Assembly (NCBI RefSeq): GCF_006912135.1
Contig: NZ_VIRS01000021.1
Location: 62,001-126,000 of the forward strand
Direction: 5' to 3'
DNA length: 64,000 bases
Source of the DNA: Cryptosporangium phraense
GTDB lineage: Bacteria > Actinomycetota > Actinomycetes > Mycobacteriales > Cryptosporangiaceae
The notes beneath the pieces were generated by a model, which saw only the letters and a list, made by a program, of their open reading frames with translations, was not told the DNA's origin and made no database searches. Shown in pieces: positions 8,298-16,568 of this stretch; within the stretch, counting starts at the first letter, position 1, and each line of letters starts with the position of its first letter. Made by a program: the position numbers and the translations under genes.

Positions 8298-9862
8298 GAG
8301 ATCGCCCTCTCCCGCCCGGCCCAGTACGGCTCGCGCAACGTCCGCTTCAGCACCTTCCCCGACGGGTTCCGGGGCAGAGCCGCCACGATCTCCACCGCCG
8401 TCGGGCACTTGTAATGCGCCAGCCGCTCCCGGCAGTGCGCGATGATCGCGTCCGAATCGAGAGAAGCCCCGGGCCGCGGCACCACCACCGCCAGCGGCGT
8501 CTCGCCCCACTTCTCCGACGGCACGCCGATGATCGCGGTCTCCAGCACGTCGGGGTGGGACATGATCGCGTTCTCGACCTCGGCCGGGTACACGTTCTCG
8601 CCGCCGGACGAGATCATGTCCTTGATCCGGTCCTTCAGGAACAAATAGCCGTCCGCGTCCAGGTAGCCGGCGTCGCCGGTCCGGAACCACCCGCCCGGCC
8701 AGTACGAGTCCGTCGCCTCGGACGGCCGCTGCCAGTACCCCCGCGTCACGTTCGGCCCGCGCGTCACCACCTCGCCGACCTCGCCCGCCGGCAGGACACT
8801 CCCGTCGGCCGGGGACACGACCGCGACCTCGACCCCCGGCACCGCCCGCCCGGCCGACCGCAGCTTGCTCCCGGGGCCCACGACGTGATCGGAGGCCCCG
8901 AGCAGCGTCGTCACGCCGATCGTCTCGGTCAGCCCGTAGCTCTGCGCCAGCTCGGCCCCGAAGACCCGCTGCGCGCCGACCATCACCGACTCCGAGATCG
9001 GCGACCCGCCGTACACCACCCACTCCACCGACGAGTAGTCCGCCGCCGAGGCCTCGGGCGAGGAGATGAACAGCTGCATCACGGTCGGTACCATGATCAC
9101 GTGGGTCGCCCGGTGCCCGACGATCGCGCTGATCATCCCGGCCGGCGTGACCTCGGTGAACTGCACGATCCGCCCGCCGGCGGCCAGCGCGATCAGCGAC
9201 CAGCCCCCGGCCGCGATGTGGTAGTACGGCGTCGGCACCAGGCTCACCGACGCGGCCGACACGTCGAACTGCCGGCCGAACGCGTCCACCGCCCAGAGGA
9301 ACGCGCCCACGGTCGTGGTGACGCCCTTCGGGCGTCCGGTCGTGCCCGACGAGTACATCAGGCAGAACAGGTCGTCCCCGGTGCCGTCCCGGTGCGGGTC
9401 ACCGTCCGGCGCGGACGCCAGGAAGTCCTCGTAGGACCCGCCCATCACGAGCACCGGTCCGGGCACCGCGCCCGCCGGCACCAGCGAGACGAGTGACGGT
9501 TCGACGACGAGCGCGGCCGGCGCCGCGTCCGCCAGCACCCATTCGACCTCGGGACCGGCCAGCCGGAAGTTGAGCGGAACCACGACGAGGCCGGACTTCG
9601 CGCAGGCGAATAACAGCTCCCAGTACTCGGTCGCGTTCCGGGCCAGGTAGGCGACGCGGTCGCCGGGCTGCAGCCCGGCCGCCACCAGTCCGGCGGCGAG
9701 CGCGCTCGACCGCTGGTCGAGCTCGCCGTGGGTGACGTTCCGCCCGTCGCCGACGACGGCGGGCGAGCCGGGGGTCTCCGCGGCGGTACGACGAATCAGG
9801 TCGGCCAGGCTCGACGCCCGGGCGACGGCATCAGCAACTGTGGAGGGACTCGTTGCGCTCAT
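8294..9862 (-). CDS. AMP-dependent acyl-CoA synthetase/ligase
   Basis: A 522-residue ANL-superfamily ligase forming an acyl-CoA from a free acid, ATP and CoA. Motifs: YSSGTTGRPKGV near residue 170, QSYGLTETIGV near 310, FRTGDAGYLDADGYLFLKDRIKDMISSGGENVYPAE (about 405-440; the hinge/GENVYP motif) and the catalytic lysine in RNPSGKVLKR near 507. It parallels the synthetase at 3982-5565 but is clearly a separate gene. Start ATG lies 17 bases after the tandem HxlR gene, and the end overlaps the VOC gene, so it is in one leftward operon. Confidence 0.93.
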   Translation of the reverse strand: MSATSPSTVADAVARASSLADLIRRTAAETPGSPAVVGDGRNVTHGELDQRSSALAAGLVAAGLQPGDRVAYLARNATEYWELLFACAKSGLVVVPLNFRLAGPEVEWVLADAAPAALVVEPSLVSLVPAGAVPGPVLVMGGSYEDFLASAPDGDPHRDGTGDDLFCLMYSSGTTGRPKGVTTTVGAFLWAVDAFGRQFDVSAASVSLVPTPYYHIAAGGWSLIALAAGGRIVQFTEVTPAGMISAIVGHRATHVIMVPTVMQLFISSPEASAADYSSVEWVVYGGSPISESVMVGAQRVFGAELAQSYGLTETIGVTTLLGASDHVVGPGSKLRSAGRAVPGVEVAVVSPADGSVLPAGEVGEVVTRGPNVTRGYWQRPSEATDSYWPGGWFRTGDAGYLDADGYLFLKDRIKDMISSGGENVYPAEVENAIMSHPDVLETAIIGVPSEKWGETPLAVVVPRPGASLDSDAIIAHCRERLAHYKCPTAVEIVAALPRNPSGKVLKRTLREPYWAGRERAIS

Positions 9863-9879
9863 AGTCTCTCCCTTGAGAC

Positions 9880-10815
9880 TCAGAGGGGGACGATCCGGAT
9901 GTCACGGCGGTGGACGACGACGTTGCACTGATCGCACCGGAACTGCGGCTCGAACGGCGCACCGCACTGCTGGTGCGTCTCGATCAGTGCCGGGCCCTCG
10001 GGGGAGCGGAACCAGTGCTGGCTCCACGCCAGGGCGGTGGCGACGACCGGGAAGAACGCCCGGCCCTTCTCGGTGAGGCGGTATTCGACCCAGTCGGGTC
10101 GCTTGTCGTTCTGCATCGCGACCAGGACGTCGATCGCGACGAACGCGCGGATCCGGTCGGCGACGAGCGTCGGCGGGGCGCCGAGCGCCTTCTCGAAGTC
10201 GGTGAACCGGGTGACGCCCCGGAACGCGGCGCCCATCAGCGCCGACGCCCAGCGGTTGCCCAGGATCGTCATCGTGTCGGGGAACATACCGGCCGCGCCG
10301 CTGACCTGCTCGGAGTCCCAGCGCCGCCGGGTCGACGCGGCCGGCACCGACCGCTCCCAGCTGCCGCTCGGGCCCCACTCCACGCCGATCTCGCGCGCGG
10401 CCGCCGGCTTGTCGCAGGACGAGCACGACAGCACCGGGTGGAACTCCCGCTCGCAGACGGTGTGCACCATCTGCGGCAGCTCGTGCGCCGGGACCCAGCG
10501 CCGCTCCCACTCCCAGATCGCGATCATGAACGGCCAGAGCGACCGGCTGCGGGGCGTCGTCAGGTACTCGGCCCGCAGCGGGTTCGACTGGTAGACGTTC
10601 CGCTCCAGCAGGCCCTGCTCGGTCAGCAGGTTCAGCCGCGCGGTCAGCACCGCGTTGCTGATCGGCAGCGCGGCCTTGAACTGCCCGTACCGGGTGACGC
10701 CCTGCAGCGCCTGCTGGATCAGCAGCAACGTCCACTCGTCGCCGAGCAGCCCGAGCATCTTCCCGACGGCGTTGGTGCCGCCGGGCTCGAGTTCGGTGGG
10801 CTGCTCGTCGCTCAT
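9880..10815 (-). CDS. Tandem (double-domain) HxlR-type winged-helix regulator with two Cys pairs
   Basis: A 311-residue DNA-binding protein made of two HxlR modules. Module one (about residues 15-110) reads GLLGDEWTLLLIQQALQGVTRYGQF...ISNAVLTARLNLLTEQGLL; module two (about 180-275) reads TILGNRWASALMGAAFRGVTRFTDF...LVADRIRAFVAIDVL. Each module is followed by a cysteine pair (SCSSCDK and RCDQCNV) that looks like half of a zinc site. Ordinary HxlR proteins are about 110-150 residues and act as homodimers, so this looks like a fused pseudo-dimer. It sits inside the thiolase-oxygenase-synthetase operon, which it may regulate. Confidence 0.88.
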   Translation of the reverse strand: MSDEQPTELEPGGTNAVGKMLGLLGDEWTLLLIQQALQGVTRYGQFKAALPISNAVLTARLNLLTEQGLLERNVYQSNPLRAEYLTTPRSRSLWPFMIAIWEWERRWVPAHELPQMVHTVCEREFHPVLSCSSCDKPAAAREIGVEWGPSGSWERSVPAASTRRRWDSEQVSGAAGMFPDTMTILGNRWASALMGAAFRGVTRFTDFEKALGAPPTLVADRIRAFVAIDVLVAMQNDKRPDWVEYRLTEKGRAFFPVVATALAWSQHWFRSPEGPALIETHQQCGAPFEPQFRCDQCNVVVHRRDIRIVPL

Positions 10816-10835
10816 GGTTTGCTCGTTTCTGACGG

Positions 10836-12347
10836 TTAAAGGCCGATACTGGCCGCGGCGGACTCTGCATTGTGCCAGCGCCGCAACTCCGACCCGGCGG
10901 CCCACGTCGAATGGGTGCCCGACGAGATCCGCTCCGGCAGCTTGAGCTTGCAGACCGGCCCGTCGGCGATCCGGGCCGCGTCCAGCACCAGGCAGTACGA
11001 CGCGTCCTCGACCATGTCGGTGGTCAGCGTGATCAGGTAGCCGTCGTCCTCGCCGGTCGAGCCGGTCCGTGGGGCCATCGCGGTCTCCGAGCCGTAGACC
11101 CCGTCACCGAACGAGAGGTGCTCCTCGGCGCCGGTCAGCAGGTCGTGCCGGACCAGCCCGTCGAACAGGAACCACGACGGCTTCCCGGTCGCGGCCCAGG
11201 CGTAGCGGTAGTCGCGCCCCAGGAAATCGCCGTTGATCATGCCGAACTCGGTCACCCGGTCCGAGAGTTGCTCCTCGCGCACCGCCCCGGTCACCAGGTT
11301 CAGCCGCCAGCGGTGCAGCCGGGACTGCATGCGGTCGAGCGCGAGGAACCGGAACGCGCGCTGCCACTTGTCGCCCATGCCGTTGTCGGCCGGCTCCGGG
11401 TCGCCCTGGAAGAACCCGTCGAGGACGATCTCGTCCCCGTCCTCGTAGGCGTTGGTGAAGTGCAGAACGTACGTGGGTTCGGCCTCGAACCACCGGATGG
11501 CGCCTCCGCGCCGAGGGATCACGGCGAAGCGGGACGGAACGTCCCGGTGGAAGCGGGGCGCGTGGACCCCGCGCTCCAGCGCGGTCGCGTCCCAGAACAG
11601 CGGGAAGTCGTTGAGGATCGCGTAGTTCTCGGTGAACGCCATGTCGTGCGGCAGCCGCGGCCCGGGCAGCGGCACGTCCACGTAGTGCACCAGCGTGTTG
11701 TCCGCGTCCACCACGCCGTAGTGCATGAACGGCGCTTCCTTGCTGTAGTTGAAGAACAGCAGCTCGCCGGTGCGGTCGTCGACCTTCGGGTGCGCGGAGA
11801 CGCCCCACTCGAACGGGAACCGGCCGCCCCAGTCCTCCTTACCCCGGGTGTCGCCGCTGTACGGGTCGACCCGGTACAGGTCGCCGCACTGGTAGAAGCT
11901 GGTCAGCGCCATCCCGCGGTGCACGATGACGTCGGTGCTCGACGCGTCCTTCATCCGGCCGCGGGCGCCCCAGCCGTCGTCGCGGCGGGCCAGCGCCGGG
12001 TTCTCCGAGATCCCGGCCCACAGGGACTGCGAAGCCTCGCTCTCGGCCAGCAGCCCGTCGGTCCGGACGAACCGGTTGCGGTAGAACGTCTTCCCGTCCC
12101 GGAACCCGACGACGTGCACCATCCCGTCCCCGTCGAACGGGTGGTAGTTCTTCAGCGACGGGTGCAGCGGGTTCTCGGTGTTCCGGAGGTAGACCCCGTC
12201 CAGGTCGGCCGGCACCTCGCCCTCGACGACCTCCAGGTCGTCCGCGCTCCACTCGGTGGTCTGCGGACGCCACGGGCCGGTGCGGTACGGGTGGTCGTCG
12301 TCCTCCGGCAGCGTCGACAGCATCCGGCCCACGATCTCGACGCTCAT
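10836..12347 (-). CDS. Carotenoid/lignostilbene cleavage oxygenase family protein
   Basis: A 503-residue non-haem iron dioxygenase of the RPE65/CCD family, which cleaves a C=C bond in carotenoids, apocarotenoids or stilbenes to give aldehydes. The four expected iron-binding histidines are visible: H186 (SAHPK), H234 (PHDMAF), H296 (LHFTNA) and H479 (GTHSTW). The fold-typical LDGVYLRNTENP and HPFDGDGMVH motifs are also present (about 48-78). The ATG overlaps the thiolase stop by 4 bases. Location among acyl-CoA enzymes suggests the cleaved product enters CoA-dependent catabolism rather than pigment metabolism; substrate is not decidable from sequence. Confidence 0.9.
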   Translation of the reverse strand: MSVEIVGRMLSTLPEDDDHPYRTGPWRPQTTEWSADDLEVVEGEVPADLDGVYLRNTENPLHPSLKNYHPFDGDGMVHVVGFRDGKTFYRNRFVRTDGLLAESEASQSLWAGISENPALARRDDGWGARGRMKDASSTDVIVHRGMALTSFYQCGDLYRVDPYSGDTRGKEDWGGRFPFEWGVSAHPKVDDRTGELLFFNYSKEAPFMHYGVVDADNTLVHYVDVPLPGPRLPHDMAFTENYAILNDFPLFWDATALERGVHAPRFHRDVPSRFAVIPRRGGAIRWFEAEPTYVLHFTNAYEDGDEIVLDGFFQGDPEPADNGMGDKWQRAFRFLALDRMQSRLHRWRLNLVTGAVREEQLSDRVTEFGMINGDFLGRDYRYAWAATGKPSWFLFDGLVRHDLLTGAEEHLSFGDGVYGSETAMAPRTGSTGEDDGYLITLTTDMVEDASYCLVLDAARIADGPVCKLKLPERISSGTHSTWAAGSELRRWHNAESAAASIGL

Positions 12348-13564
12348 GCCGATGCTCCTTGCCCGACGACGAAGCTGACGGTGGTGGCGGTGCTCCCGCC
12401 GAAGTTGAGCGTGCCGAACGTCGACGCGCCCTCGACCTGGTACTCGCCCGCGTTGCCCGACACCTGGCGGGACGCGTCGAGCAGCATCCGCACGCCGGAC
12501 GCGCCGACCGGGTGGCCGCCGCCGATCAGCCCGCCGCTGGGGTTGATCGGTAACCGGCCGCCGATCGCGATGTCGCCGTTCTCCACGGCCTTCCACGACT
12601 CACCGGGGTCGGTGAGGCCGATGTGGTCGATCGCGAGGTACTCGCTCGGCGTGAAGCAGTCGTGCGTCTCCAGGCCGTCGAGCTGGTCGAGCTCGATCCC
12701 GGCCCGGCCGAACGCGTCCTGCACGGCCCGGCGGAGGTGGGGGAGAACGTACGGGTTCCCCTCGGACTTGTCGAGCTTCTGCTGGAGCGGCAGGCCGACC
12801 GTCCGGTGTCCCCACCCGAGGATCCGCGCCCACGGGCGCAGGTGCGGGTTCCGGCGCAGGTAGTCGTCGGTCACCAGGACGACGCCGGCCCCGCCGTCGG
12901 TGATCTGGCTGCAGTCGAACCGCCGGACGCGCCCCTCGACGGGTGGGTTCGTGGAATCGTCGTCGGTCAGCGACGGCACCTCCCACCCGCGGGTCTGGGC
13001 GTTCGGGTTGCGTCGCGCGTTCTCGAAGTTCAGCGCCGCGATCGCCCGCAGGTGCTGCTCGTCCAGGCCGTAGCGGTCGGCGTACTCGTCGGCGACCAGG
13101 CTGAACATGTGCGGCCACATGAACTTGACGCCGTCGCCCTCGTGGCCGGTCCAGGCCGCGGTGCCCAGGTGCTGGGCCGCGGTGTCGCCGGGCACGGTCT
13201 TCTCGAGCTCGACGCCGACGACCAGCGCGCTGTCGTAGTTGCCGGCCCGCAGGTCGGCCATGGCCGCGAGCGTGGCGATGCTGCCCGACGCGCAGGCCGC
13301 CTCGTGCCGGGACGCCGGGGTCTCCCACAGGTCGTCGCGGACCGTGGCCGGCATCGCGCCGAGGTGACCCTGGTTCGCGAACAGCTCCCCGAACGCGTTG
13401 CCGACGTGCACGACGCCGATCTGTTCGCCGGAGAGCCCGGCGGCGTCCAGCGTGCCGTCGACGACCTCGCGGGTCAGGTCGGCCAGATCGCCGCCCTCCC
13501 GCTTGAGGTTCCGGGCGAAGTCGGACTGGTAGCCGCCCAGGACCCAGATGTCGGTGCTGCTCAT
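12344..13564 (-). CDS. Thiolase family protein (SCP2/lipid-transfer-type acetyl-CoA acetyltransferase)
   Basis: A 406-residue thiolase-fold enzyme. The nucleophilic cysteine lies in EAACASGSIAT near residue 92, the THDCFTPSEY stretch near 312 and the catalytic histidine in GGLIGGGHPVGASG near 355. The C-terminal NFGGS replaces the CxGGGxG loop of classical thiolases, as in SCP-x-like thiolases used in steroid and branched-chain degradation. First gene of the leftward operon (thiolase, oxygenase, tandem HxlR, acyl-CoA synthetase, VOC) and divergent from another thiolase at 13676. Start ATG is preceded by a GGAGCGACC site. Confidence 0.88.
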   Translation of the reverse strand: MSSTDIWVLGGYQSDFARNLKREGGDLADLTREVVDGTLDAAGLSGEQIGVVHVGNAFGELFANQGHLGAMPATVRDDLWETPASRHEAACASGSIATLAAMADLRAGNYDSALVVGVELEKTVPGDTAAQHLGTAAWTGHEGDGVKFMWPHMFSLVADEYADRYGLDEQHLRAIAALNFENARRNPNAQTRGWEVPSLTDDDSTNPPVEGRVRRFDCSQITDGGAGVVLVTDDYLRRNPHLRPWARILGWGHRTVGLPLQQKLDKSEGNPYVLPHLRRAVQDAFGRAGIELDQLDGLETHDCFTPSEYLAIDHIGLTDPGESWKAVENGDIAIGGRLPINPSGGLIGGGHPVGASGVRMLLDASRQVSGNAGEYQVEGASTFGTLNFGGSTATTVSFVVGQGASA

Positions 13565-13675
13565 GGTCGCTCCTTCGCGTCCGACGCACTCAACCCTTGC
13601 GCATACGCTACAACTAGCAGAGTATCTCCCGCTGTTGAAGCCTTAACATTTCCTCGTCGATGAGGAGACACCCGT
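13565..13675. promoter_or_regulatory. Divergent promoter region between two thiolase genes
   Basis: A 111-base A/T-richer gap from which two thiolase operons diverge. It contains an imperfect GTT...AAC inverted element (GTTGAAGCCTTAAC, about 13635-13648), faintly like the GTTAAC core in the gap at 1491-1584. A GATGAGGAG ribosome site precedes the rightward ATG by about 9 bases. Exact promoters cannot be fixed by eye. Confidence 0.4.
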
Positions 13676-14890
13676 ATGTCCAGTAACGCACTGGTGCTCG
13701 ACTACGTCAGGACCCCGCGCGGAAAAGCGTCGGCCAAGGGCTCGTTGCACGGCACGTCGGCCGTCGACCTCGTCGTCGGTCTGCAGCGCGAGCTGGCCCG
13801 GCGCACCGGCCTCGACGTCGAACAGGTCGAGGACGTCGTCCTCGGCTGCGCGTCCCAGGTCGACGAGCAGGGCGCGGACCTCGCCCGGACCGCCACCCTC
13901 CTCGCCGGGTGGGGTGACCGGGTGCCCGGCGCGACGATCAACCGGTTCTGCGCGTCCGGCATCGACGCGGTCGGGCAGACCGCGGCCCGGGTCCGGGCCG
14001 GTGACCTCGGGCTGGGCGTCGCCGGCGGGGTCGAGAGCGTGTCCCGGGTGCCGATGTTCGCCGACCGCGGGCCGCTCTGGACCGACGCCGAGACGATCCG
14101 GCGCGTCGGGTCGGTGCACATGGGGATCGCCGCCGACCTGAACGCGACGATCGAGGGGATGGGCCGGGAGGAGCTCGACGCCTACGGGCTCGAGACCCAG
14201 CAGAAGGCGGCCGCGGCCCGGGAACGCGGTGCGTTCGCGCGGTCGCTGGTGCCGGTCGCGCCGTCGGACCACGGATCGGGCCTCGACCACGACGAGCTCG
14301 TGCGGCCCGGCACCACGCTGGAGACGCTGGCCGGGTTACCGCCGGCGTTCGCCGGGCTCGGCGAGGGCGGCCAGGATGCGATCGCACTCGGCGCCTACTC
14401 GGGCGTCGACCGGATCGACCACCTGCACACGGTCGGGACGTCCCCGGCCATGGCCGACGCGTCCGCACTGCTGCTGATCGGGAACGAGACGGCCGCGGAG
14501 CGGGCCGGGCTGCGGCCGCGGGCCCGGATCGTCGCGGCCGCGACCACGTCGGTGAACCCGGTCGTGATGCTGACCGCCGGGCAGAGCGCGGTGGAGGCGG
14601 TGATCGCCCGCGCCGGGCTGCGCCCGGCCGACATCGACGTGTTCGAGTTCGCCGAGGCGTTCTCCGCGCTCTGCCTGCGCTTCCGCCGTGATCTGGACGC
14701 CGGGCCGGACCGGCTGAACCCCAACGGAGGGACGATGGCGATGGGGCACGCGTTCGGCGCGACCGGGGCGATCCTGGTCGGGAGCTGCGTCGAGGCGCTC
14801 GAGGACCGCGACGGCCGGTACGGGGTCGCGGCGGTGTCGGGCGCGGCCGGGCTGGGTGTGGCCGTGCTGATCGAGCGGATCCCTTCGTGA
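13676..14890 (+). CDS. Thiolase family acetyl-CoA acetyltransferase with a Ser in place of the second Cys
   Basis: A 404-residue FadA-like thiolase that would cleave 3-ketoacyl-CoA or condense acyl-CoAs. It has RTPRGKASAKGSLH at the N-terminus, the acyl-accepting cysteine in NRFCASGIDAV (about residue 85), EFAEAFSAL near 322 and the histidine motif NPNGGTMAMGHAFGATGA near 345. The C-terminal loop reads AAVSGAAGLGVAV: in FadA-type enzymes the first Ser is the second catalytic Cys (CxGGGxG or CAAGGxG). Activity may therefore be altered. First gene of the rightward operon thiolase-SDR-DUF1295-TesB; overlaps the SDR start by 4 bases. Confidence 0.88.
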   Translation: MSSNALVLDYVRTPRGKASAKGSLHGTSAVDLVVGLQRELARRTGLDVEQVEDVVLGCASQVDEQGADLARTATLLAGWGDRVPGATINRFCASGIDAVGQTAARVRAGDLGLGVAGGVESVSRVPMFADRGPLWTDAETIRRVGSVHMGIAADLNATIEGMGREELDAYGLETQQKAAAARERGAFARSLVPVAPSDHGSGLDHDELVRPGTTLETLAGLPPAFAGLGEGGQDAIALGAYSGVDRIDHLHTVGTSPAMADASALLLIGNETAAERAGLRPRARIVAAATTSVNPVVMLTAGQSAVEAVIARAGLRPADIDVFEFAEAFSALCLRFRRDLDAGPDRLNPNGGTMAMGHAFGATGAILVGSCVEALEDRDGRYGVAAVSGAAGLGVAVLIERIPS

Positions 14891-15768
14891 CCGGCCTCGA
14901 CGGGCGGGTCGTGATCGTCACCGGGGCCGGCAAGGGGCTCGGGCGGGCGTTCGCGCTGGACCTGGCCGCGCGCGGCGCGCGGGTCGTCGTCAACAACCGG
15001 AACCGGGTGGTGGACGACGCCGGCCTCGGGCCGGCCGACCACGTCGTGCGCGAGATCGAAGCCGGCGGCGGGGAGGCCGTGGCCGACCACGGCGCGGTCG
15101 AGGACCCGGCCACCGCGCAGCGGCTGGTCGCGACCGCGCTCGACCGCTGGGGACGCCTCGACGGGCTGGTGACCAGCGCGGCGGTCAGCCGGCCGCAGAT
15201 CCTGCACAACACGACCCCGGAGAACCTCCAGGAGGTGCTGGCCGTCAACGTGATCGGCACCGCGCTGGTCGCCGCGGCCGCGTCCAAGGCCATGCGGGTA
15301 GCCGGGTACGGGCGGATCGTGCTGGTCGCGTCCACCGCGGGCCTGCACGGCGAGCCGACCGTCTCCGCCTACGCGGCCAGCAAGGGTGCGGTGATCGCCC
15401 TCGGGCGGACCGCGGCCGTCGAGGGCGCGCGGCGGGGCGTCCTCACGAACGTCGTCCTGCCGTACGCGACGACGCAGATGACGTCGGACGGAATGGACCC
15501 GCGGTACGCGGGCCTGATGCGCGCGGAGGCGGTCGCGCCGCTGGTGAGCGCGCTGCTCGAGCCGGGGTCGGAGGTCAACGGCCAGGTGGTCGTGGCCGCG
15601 GCCGGCGGCCTGCGGGCCGCGGACTCGGTCGAGGGCGGGACCGTGCGGCTGGCCGACTTCCCGGACCTGTCGTCCGCGCTCGCGGCCAGCCGCGAGGGGA
15701 AGCAGCACACGTACCCGGAGGCGCAGGCCGCGTTCCAGGACTTCGCGGCCGAGCTGGTGATCCCGTGA
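14887..15768 (+). CDS. SDR dehydrogenase resembling the 3-hydroxyacyl-CoA dehydrogenase module of multifunctional enzyme type 2
   Basis: A 293-residue SDR. TGAGKGLG (about residues 12-19) binds cofactor, followed by VVVNNRNRVVDDAGLG, a stretch shared with peroxisomal MFE-2/FOX2-type dehydrogenases acting on 3-hydroxyacyl-CoAs. The catalytic set is SAAV (NAG equivalent), VASTAG serine and YAASK Tyr-Lys near 164. A C-terminal extension after residue 230 is longer than in classical SDRs, as in MFE-2. GTG start overlaps the thiolase stop (GTGA) and its stop overlaps the next GTG, so the beta-oxidation role fits the partner thiolase. Confidence 0.87.
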   Translation: MTGLDGRVVIVTGAGKGLGRAFALDLAARGARVVVNNRNRVVDDAGLGPADHVVREIEAGGGEAVADHGAVEDPATAQRLVATALDRWGRLDGLVTSAAVSRPQILHNTTPENLQEVLAVNVIGTALVAAAASKAMRVAGYGRIVLVASTAGLHGEPTVSAYAASKGAVIALGRTAAVEGARRGVLTNVVLPYATTQMTSDGMDPRYAGLMRAEAVAPLVSALLEPGSEVNGQVVVAAAGGLRAADSVEGGTVRLADFPDLSSALAASREGKQHTYPEAQAAFQDFAAELVIP

Positions 15769-16568
15769 ACTGGGGCGGGTTCGGGCTGAACGTGCTGCTG
15801 TCGATCGTCACGATCGTGGTGTTCTTCGGCGTGCTGATGGCGGTCGCGATCCGGATCCGGAACCAGTCGATCATCGACATCTTCTGGGGGCCGGGGTTCG
15901 TGGCGGTGGCGGTCGTGAGCTACCTGGCCTCCTTCGGCTCCGGGAACGATCTCCGGCGGGCGATCGTGCTGGCGCTGACCGCGATCTGGGGGCTGCGGCT
16001 GGGGGTGTACATCGGCAACCGGAACCGCGGCCACGGCGAGGACAAGCGGTACACGGCGCTGATGCGGCACCGGACCGGGTCGCTGGTCGGGTTCCTGATC
16101 CGGAAGATCTACGGGCTGCAGGGTGTGCTGCTGCTGGTCGTGTCGCTGCCGGTGCAGCTGGCGATGTACCAGACCGCGTCGCTCGGCGTGCTGGGCTGGC
16201 TCGGGGTCGCAATCTGGCTGATCGGGTTCCTGTTCGAGGCGGTCGGCGACGCGCAGCTCGCCGCGTTCAAGAAGGACCCGGCGAACGCCGGCCGGATCAT
16301 GGACCGCGGCCTGTGGGCCTGGACCCGGCACCCGAACTACTTCGGGGACGCGTGTGTCTGGGTCGGGCTGTGGCTGCTCGCGCTCGGGCACGTCGTCGGG
16401 GCCGTCGCGGTGGTCTCGCCGATCGTGATGACGTTCCTGTTGACCCGGTACAGCGGGAAGGCGCTGCTGGAGCGGCGGATGCGCCGTCACCGGGGCGCCG
16501 AGTACGAGTCGTATCTCTCCCGGACCAGCGGATTCTTCCCCCGGCCGCCGCGGAAGACGCCGGCGTGA
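15765..16568 (+). CDS. DUF1295 / steroid 5-alpha-reductase-like integral membrane protein
   Basis: A 267-residue polytopic membrane protein with about six to seven hydrophobic segments. The C-terminal GLWAWTRHPNYFGDACVWVGLWLLAL and the distal LEKRM-like LLERRMRRHRGAEYESYLSRTSGFFPRPP are the hallmark of the DUF1295 branch of the ICMT/5-alpha-reductase superfamily, NADPH-linked membrane reductases or methyltransferases. The substrate is unknown; position inside a thiolase-SDR-thioesterase operon hints at a steroid-like or isoprenoid lipid. GTG start overlaps the SDR stop by 4 bases. Confidence 0.85.
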   Translation: MNWGGFGLNVLLSIVTIVVFFGVLMAVAIRIRNQSIIDIFWGPGFVAVAVVSYLASFGSGNDLRRAIVLALTAIWGLRLGVYIGNRNRGHGEDKRYTALMRHRTGSLVGFLIRKIYGLQGVLLLVVSLPVQLAMYQTASLGVLGWLGVAIWLIGFLFEAVGDAQLAAFKKDPANAGRIMDRGLWAWTRHPNYFGDACVWVGLWLLALGHVVGAVAVVSPIVMTFLLTRYSGKALLERRMRRHRGAEYESYLSRTSGFFPRPPRKTPA

